Below, in pieces: positions 7,989-11,988 of a stretch of DNA of 11,988 nt. This stretch comes from an uncultured euryarchaeote (lineage in GTDB: Archaea > Thermoplasmatota > Poseidoniia > Poseidoniales > Poseidoniaceae). Position numbers and translations under genes: made by a program. Location of the stretch: positions 1-11,988 of the forward strand of contig CALGEM010000025.1 of assembly GCA_937881505.1 (NCBI GenBank), in the 5' to 3' direction. Within the stretch, counting starts at the first letter, position 1. Each line of letters starts with the position of its first letter. Below the pieces are notes generated by a model, which did not search any database, had not been told where the DNA came from, and saw nothing but the letters and a program-made list of their open reading frames with translations.

Positions 7989-8075
7989 TCGTCTCTCGGT
8001 GGACCTTCCGATTCTTCAATATCACCCACGCATTTGATGGGTAATCTCCAAAGCCCGCATCGTTCAGTTTGAGGT
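7989..8075. promoter_or_regulatory. Divergent promoter region between the KaiC-like gene and maf
   Basis: This 87-bp gap must hold the promoters of both flanking genes. It contains one AT-rich, TATA-like tract (ATTCTTCAATATC, 8011-8023). Read on the - strand this lies about 25-30 nt before GTG 7988, which would suit a leaderless or nearly leaderless transcript of the KaiC-like gene. Read on the + strand it would predict a start near 8045 and a leader of about 30 nt for maf. An imperfect inverted repeat, ATCACCCA (8021-8028) and TGGGTAAT (8038-8045), 7 of 8 positions paired, overlaps it. Promoter function is inferred from position and composition. Confidence 0.4.
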
Positions 8076-8642
8076 ATGGACGTTTGGCTGGCCTCCAACT
8101 CACAGCGGCGCTTTGCCCTGTTGGACCCTCTTTTTCCAAACCTGCATCACGAGGGTTTGGACGGGGTGGATGAAACGCCTCCAACTGGGACGGTCGAGCA
8201 TCAAGTGCTGACGATTTGTAAGCGAAAATCGGAGGCGCTTCCAGAAACAAACCACGAACTCGTCATTGTTGCCGACACGATGTTGAGCGACCCCGATGAC
8301 CACTCCCTGAGCATGGGGAAGCCACGTGACCGCACCCACGCCGCCATCATGCTTCATCGTCTCAGCGGTCGCTTGCATCAAGTTTGGTCGGCGACCGGCG
8401 TTCGCTGGAACGGCACCTGGCATTTCTGGTGCGAGGCTTCCGTCGTCTCCATCCCTGAACTCTCCGACGAGCAGTTGGATGGTTTGCTCACCTCCGATTC
8501 ATGGAAAGGAAAAGCAGGTGGCTACGACCTCCACGGACCCATGGGTGAATATGCACGTTTGGTGGAAGGTGCCGAAAGTACCGTTTTGGGATTCGCAGGC
8601 GAAGCAATGGCCTTCCTTGAGACCCTGGCGTCAACTCGCTGA
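8076..8642 (+). CDS. maf: Maf-family nucleoside triphosphate pyrophosphatase
   Basis: A 188-residue cytosolic house-cleaning enzyme of the Maf/HAM1-like family, which hydrolyses non-canonical or excess nucleoside triphosphates to the monophosphate and pyrophosphate. Family motifs in order: WLASNSQRR (4-12; the usual SxSPRR has Pro replaced by Gln), VIVADTML with catalytic-type Asp67, GKPRD (81-85), the LSGR-x-H-x-V segment (96-103) followed by TGV, and KAGGYDLHG (146-154; many relatives have YxIQG). Length is typical of the family. The start is fixed: an in-frame TGA lies at 8070-8072 and the LAS motif begins at residue 5, so no other start fits. GAGGT abuts the ATG with no usable spacing, so initiation may be leaderless or use an unusual spacing. 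Which Maf subfamily (dTTP/UTP or m7GTP/CTP type) it belongs to cannot be told from motifs alone. It converges with the SepF gene, with 3 bp between stops. Confidence 0.88.
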   Translation: MDVWLASNSQRRFALLDPLFPNLHHEGLDGVDETPPTGTVEHQVLTICKRKSEALPETNHELVIVADTMLSDPDDHSLSMGKPRDRTHAAIMLHRLSGRLHQVWSATGVRWNGTWHFWCEASVVSIPELSDEQLDGLLTSDSWKGKAGGYDLHGPMGEYARLVEGAESTVLGFAGEAMAFLETLASTR

Positions 8643-8645
8643 TGC

Positions 8646-9224
8646 TCACAGCAGTGGGGTCAAGCCTAACTCGTGCTTTTGCATGTCAACGACGACGTTT
8701 TGTCCCGGGATCATGAGCAGTTTATCTTCGGCGTCAAGCGAAAAGACACTGACGCGAGCGTGGTCGGCCATGTGTTTGATCTCTCTCCGACAGGCCATCT
8801 GATGACTTTCCATGTGGACCAAGGAGCGCAAATCCACGATGGCGGTATCGCCTTGCAAGACCCGTTCAAGCATCGCGGTTGTGGGGATTCGCTTCATCAC
8901 ATCGGGGGCGATGTAGCGAAGGGCCTTATCGGGAACATACGGTCGTGGTTTTCGTTCCACGCCGAGGTCGTGAAAGGCCTCGCCGTCGGGTGTGAGGGGT
9001 CCATTCCAACCCAGTGGAGGTGTGCGCAAGCCGCTGATATCAGGTTCAAGTCTAGCGGCGGGCACTGCCACAGGTTCGACTGCTTGAAGTGTCCCTTCTT
9101 CGGTTTGCGTTCCCGTTAACGAAACGGGCTTTGGTGCAGCTGGCTCCGGCGGTGGCGTATTGGCAGCGGCCGGTGTTGTGCCTTCGGGGTCAGGCAATCC
9201 GAAAAAATTCCACAGACTTCCCAT
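8646..9224 (-). CDS. sepF: SepF-like cell division protein (membrane anchor for FtsZ)
   Basis: A 192-residue protein with three parts. Residues 1-10 (MGSLWNFFGL) form a short amphipathic, aromatic segment like the membrane-targeting helix of archaeal and bacterial SepF. Residues 11-95 are a Pro/Ala-rich, low-complexity linker. Residues about 110-180 look like the SepF core: LERVLQGDTAIVDLRSL, a long helix, then a strand and LLMIPGQNVVVD, corresponding to the alternating beta-alpha fold whose end carries a hydrophobic-P-G turn. In archaea that have FtsZ, SepF tethers it to the membrane at midcell. ATG 9224 was chosen because it starts exactly at the targeting helix and has GAGG 9 nt upstream plus GGTGA nearby; TTG 9239 would add five residues and break that pattern. 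GAGG overlaps the TGA of the upstream surface-protein gene, 11 bp away, so the two are probably one operon. The family call rests on motif recall, not a search. Confidence 0.78.
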   Translation of the reverse strand: MGSLWNFFGLPDPEGTTPAAANTPPPEPAAPKPVSLTGTQTEEGTLQAVEPVAVPAARLEPDISGLRTPPLGWNGPLTPDGEAFHDLGVERKPRPYVPDKALRYIAPDVMKRIPTTAMLERVLQGDTAIVDLRSLVHMESHQMACRREIKHMADHARVSVFSLDAEDKLLMIPGQNVVVDMQKHELGLTPLL

Positions 9225-9235
9225 CTTCACCGGCC

Positions 9236-11988
9236 TCAAAGGTCCAAGTCGTCGAGCAACGACTGCAACTCATTGGAGGCAGGGGTTGGTGGAGTTTGTG
9301 AAACTATGGGTTGAACCGGAGCCGGAGCGGGCTGGTTTGCGGCCAACCACTGCTCACCGTAGTAGTTCCATTGTTCCATGGTCCATCCTTGGGGAAGGCC
9401 AGTCGCCGGTAGTGGTGGGCCGGTGTTGACCGGTTGCGCCGTCTCCATCGGTGCAGCAACAGCCGCCGCAGCGGGTTGGGCTGCTTGAGCAGGAGTTTCC
9501 GGTTGTGAAGCCGGTAACGGCGCCATGGTTTTTGTTTCGGCTGTGAACTGACTTTGTTCAAACATGCCAAAATCTTCGGCCGTGCTTGCGCCTTGTCGGG
9601 TGAACAGCAGGAAGACGACCAAACCGACGATGATGATGGCGAGCAAACCGATGATGGCTGTTGTGGTGCTGCCCAATGTTTCAGTGATGCTTTGGATGAT
9701 GCCTTCAGCCGGTGCTTCAGCAACAAGGACGATGATTTCTGCTTGTGTTGATTCACCGTCGTCATCGGTCACCGTCAGGGTGAAGGTCCAGGTGCCTGCA
9801 GGCAGATTTTCCACGGTCCATGTTGGTCCGGTGAAGTCCACATCTCCAGTTTTCTCGCCGTCAAGGTCGGTATCGAGGTGGGAACTGTCCCACTCGTACA
9901 CCAGATTTTCTTTGTCGCTGGCCGTTTCAACACTGTCCGTTCCTGAGATGGTCAAGTTGTCGCCTTCGGTCAGGCCGTCAAGCACAGAGATTTCAGAGAT
10001 GACGGCGGTGGGGGGGAGGTTCAACACGCTCACGTTCATGGTCTGATGGGCGGTTGCGCCGTCATCGTCGGTGACGGTCACCGTGATCATGCGCACACCA
10101 CGTGTGGTCCAAGATGGCTCGATGTTGGTGCCGCTGAGTTCACAATCGTTGTCCATCGTACCATCGCCGTCAACGGCGATGTTGGCATCCAAGTCCCAAC
10201 ACACCTCAAGACTCGCCATGTCCGAGGCCGTGTCCGCCACTTCAACGGACAAGTTCAGCAAATCGCTCTCAAACACCGGTGTGTTCCCCGGTAGCCCAGT
10301 CACGCTTGGTGCCACGTTGTGAATCATGACCTTCGCTTGCTGTATTTCTGAGGATGCACCATCGGCGTCAATCGCTCGAACCTGAACGGTGTGCATGCCT
10401 GAAGTGTTCCATGAGACCGCTTCGTTGGAGTAGCTGCCAATGCTGGAGACGGTCCAGTTTTCGTCCTCAAGTGAAGGATGCCACTCGATGATGACCGTGC
10501 CCTTGTCGTTTTCCGAATCGTCTGCCGTTGCTCGCAAGAAGGCCACTTCATCCTCGTTCAGATGCCACGTGCCGTTTTCATCGGGCAAGACCTCTTCGCC
10601 GCCTTTCACCAGCGTTGGAGGGGATATCGTAGGGGCTATGTTCAGCACCATGATTTCGGCTGTTATGTTCGTGCTGTCACCATCGTCGTCTACGCCTTGA
10701 GCCGTGATGGAAATCATGCCTTCTTCGGTTGGTGTAAAGGTGCATGTTTTCTCAGAGGCGCTGGCGTCATTCACCACGCCGCAATCGGTCCAATCTGGCC
10801 AATAGACCTTGACGATTTGGCCCGCAGGCGCCACCGTGTCAATATCGTTCATGTTGAAGACCTCAATCGTGACCGGAGACTCCACTTCCACGGATTCAGG
10901 GTAGGCCAACTCAAAGTTCGGAGCACGGTTCAACACCAGCACATCGACCACCAATTCGTCGGTGTCAAGCTCCTCATCGATGACGAGCACCTTGACACTC
11001 CATTCTCCGCTGTTCGACCAGTTGTACTGTGTCCAGCAGTCCGGTGCCTCAATGATGGAATCCAAATCGTCGCGGTAGTTGATCTCAAAGATGCAGTCAA
11101 CATCACCACCATCAATGTCAAAACTTTGTGTGGCGTTGATGGTGACGTTTTCGTAGGTGTATTTGCCTTGGTCAACCACGAGCGAGGCGTTGGGTGAACG
11201 ACCGATGAAGATGGAAATGGAGGCGTCGTTATTGCTGCGGTTGGCATCGGCGGTCACGTTCTCATCTGGGTCAACCGTAAAGGTGAGCTGTGCTGTTCCA
11301 ATCTGCATGTCGGCTGGCACCGACCAATCGACCAGAACACGCTCTTCTGCATAGGGTGCAATGGTCGGCAGCGTGCTCCGAGAGACCACGCCATCGGGCG
11401 TTTCAATTTCCATGAAGGTGGACGGAGCGGTCAGAACACCGCGGTTTTGGGCGGGCAGTGAGAAACTGAGGACATCGCCCGGTAGGGCGTTGTAGCCGAT
11501 GGAGGCGCCGAGTGTTGAGGTGTCGCCGTTTCGGGTGCGCTCAACGATGACCGAGTTGGCCTGCGCCACGAGGTCAATGCCGACCACGCTCAAATCCTGC
11601 ACCACCGTGGTGGCACCGACAATATCGGCTACCGGGTCATACACCACGACCCCGTTGCTGGTGTAGTCATCGCTGGCGGGTGTGTCGTCCACTTCATCAG
11701 AGACGTTGAGGGAGGCTTGGGCCTGTCCGTTGTTGTCCGTTGTTGGGTTGATGATGGTGCCTGCAATTTCGTAGCGAAGTTGGAGGTTGGTGTTTTTGAT
11801 CGGGATGCTGGGGGAGCCGGCCACGCTGTATTCGATGGAAATTTGTTCAATGGCATCGGGTAAGGTTGCCGTGGCGGCGGTACTCACATGAATCTGGGTG
11901 TTGCGTCCTCCCGGGGATGAGTCCGGGATGACGCTGTTAGAGTCCGCTGGGTTGTAGGTCTTCAAGAGCCAATCGATGGTGAATCCAG
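9236..11988 (-). CDS. Large cell-surface protein with CARDB and PKD-type repeats, C-terminal membrane helix and cytoplasmic tail (5' truncated)
   Basis: The frame stays open to the window edge, so the N-terminus and any signal peptide lie outside; the TTG at 11965 is internal. About 917 residues are visible. From the N-terminal side they comprise a CARDB-like domain (roughly 11200-11620, ending in a RSNNDASI-type strand), then five tandem PKD/Ig-like repeats of about 95-108 residues. Four boundaries read N-x-[AP]-P (near 10920, 10635, 10310, 10015), and repeats carry VTDDDG or related loops. Two Asp-rich loops (such as DVDGD/DTDLDGE types) may bind calcium. A single membrane helix (about 9603-9668, AIIGLLAIIIVGLVVFLLF) is followed by Arg, giving an outside N-terminus. 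The cytoplasmic tail of about 120 residues is Pro/Gln/Ala-rich and contains GWTMEQWNYYGEQWL (9344-9388) and a final acidic LDDLDL. Fourteen N-x-S/T sequons suggest N-glycosylation. Likely adhesive or structural; no catalytic domain is visible. SepF follows in the same direction. Confidence 0.88.
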   Translation of the reverse strand, partial: GFTIDWLLKTYNPADSNSVIPDSSPGGRNTQIHVSTAATATLPDAIEQISIEYSVAGSPSIPIKNTNLQLRYEIAGTIINPTTDNNGQAQASLNVSDEVDDTPASDDYTSNGVVVYDPVADIVGATTVVQDLSVVGIDLVAQANSVIVERTRNGDTSTLGASIGYNALPGDVLSFSLPAQNRGVLTAPSTFMEIETPDGVVSRSTLPTIAPYAEERVLVDWSVPADMQIGTAQLTFTVDPDENVTADANRSNNDASISIFIGRSPNASLVVDQGKYTYENVTINATQSFDIDGGDVDCIFEINYRDDLDSIIEAPDCWTQYNWSNSGEWSVKVLVIDEELDTDELVVDVLVLNRAPNFELAYPESVEVESPVTIEVFNMNDIDTVAPAGQIVKVYWPDWTDCGVVNDASASEKTCTFTPTEEGMISITAQGVDDDGDSTNITAEIMVLNIAPTISPPTLVKGGEEVLPDENGTWHLNEDEVAFLRATADDSENDKGTVIIEWHPSLEDENWTVSSIGSYSNEAVSWNTSGMHTVQVRAIDADGASSEIQQAKVMIHNVAPSVTGLPGNTPVFESDLLNLSVEVADTASDMASLEVCWDLDANIAVDGDGTMDNDCELSGTNIEPSWTTRGVRMITVTVTDDDGATAHQTMNVSVLNLPPTAVISEISVLDGLTEGDNLTISGTDSVETASDKENLVYEWDSSHLDTDLDGEKTGDVDFTGPTWTVENLPAGTWTFTLTVTDDDGESTQAEIIVLVAEAPAEGIIQSITETLGSTTTAIIGLLAIIIVGLVVFLLFTRQGASTAEDFGMFEQSQFTAETKTMAPLPASQPETPAQAAQPAAAAVAAPMETAQPVNTGPPLPATGLPQGWTMEQWNYYGEQWLAANQPAPAPVQPIVSQTPPTPASNELQSLLDDLDL

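Noticed and set aside
7254..8072. A 272-codon open frame on the + strand opposite the KaiC-like gene
   Set aside because: It lies almost wholly antisense to a gene with clear ATPase motifs, shows no recognisable domain and overlaps the end of glmS; it is a by-product of codon bias in the real gene.
10478..11197. A 239-codon open frame on the + strand opposite the PKD surface protein
   Set aside because: It is antisense to a convincing repeat protein and its translation has no recognisable domain or motif.
11963..11965. TTG 11965 as the start of the PKD surface protein
   Set aside because: The frame stays open to the window end, no signal peptide follows the TTG, and the residues before it continue the same kind of sequence.

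Overview
The window reads as a compact, ordinary chromosomal stretch of an archaeon, most likely a marine Thermoplasmatota of the Marine Group II / Poseidoniales type. The supports are an archaeal-style SepF with an N-terminal membrane-targeting helix, a single-domain KaiC/RAD55-like ATPase, very large secreted PKD/CARDB/subtilase proteins anchored by one C-terminal membrane helix, zinc-ribbon tails on membrane proteins, and GAGG-type ribosome binding sites. This placement is an inference from gene content; no rRNA or other marker gene is present. About 98% of the window is coding. No RNA gene, insertion sequence, CRISPR array, prophage or origin was seen.

Left part, + strand (1-7257): the 3' end of a probable rhomboid intramembrane protease with a topoisomerase-like zinc finger at its C-terminus (1-450); a 1,629-residue membrane-anchored subtilisin-family (S8) protease with a large multidomain ectodomain and a cytoplasmic zinc-ribbon tail (538-5427); then, 9 bp downstream and probably co-transcribed, glmS (5437-7257), which makes glucosamine-6-phosphate for UDP-GlcNAc and hence cell-surface glycans.

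Middle: a KaiC-like RecA-superfamily ATPase on the - strand (7260-7988) converges on glmS with 2 bp between stop codons. An 87-bp divergent intergenic region with a TATA-like element and an imperfect inverted repeat separates it from a Maf-family nucleotide pyrophosphatase on the + strand (8076-8642).

Right part, - strand: a large PKD-repeat surface protein with one membrane helix and a conserved-looking cytoplasmic tail (9236-11988, its N-terminus lies outside the window) is followed after 11 bp by a SepF-like cell-division protein (8646-9224), which converges on maf with 3 bp between stops.

The theme is the cell envelope: two membrane proteases, a glycosylated-looking surface protein, an amino-sugar enzyme and a membrane-bound division factor. 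The most interesting hypotheses are the pairing of a transmembrane surface protein with SepF, and the recurrence of cytosolic zinc-ribbon modules on membrane proteases. Neither is proof of a new system, but both can be tested.
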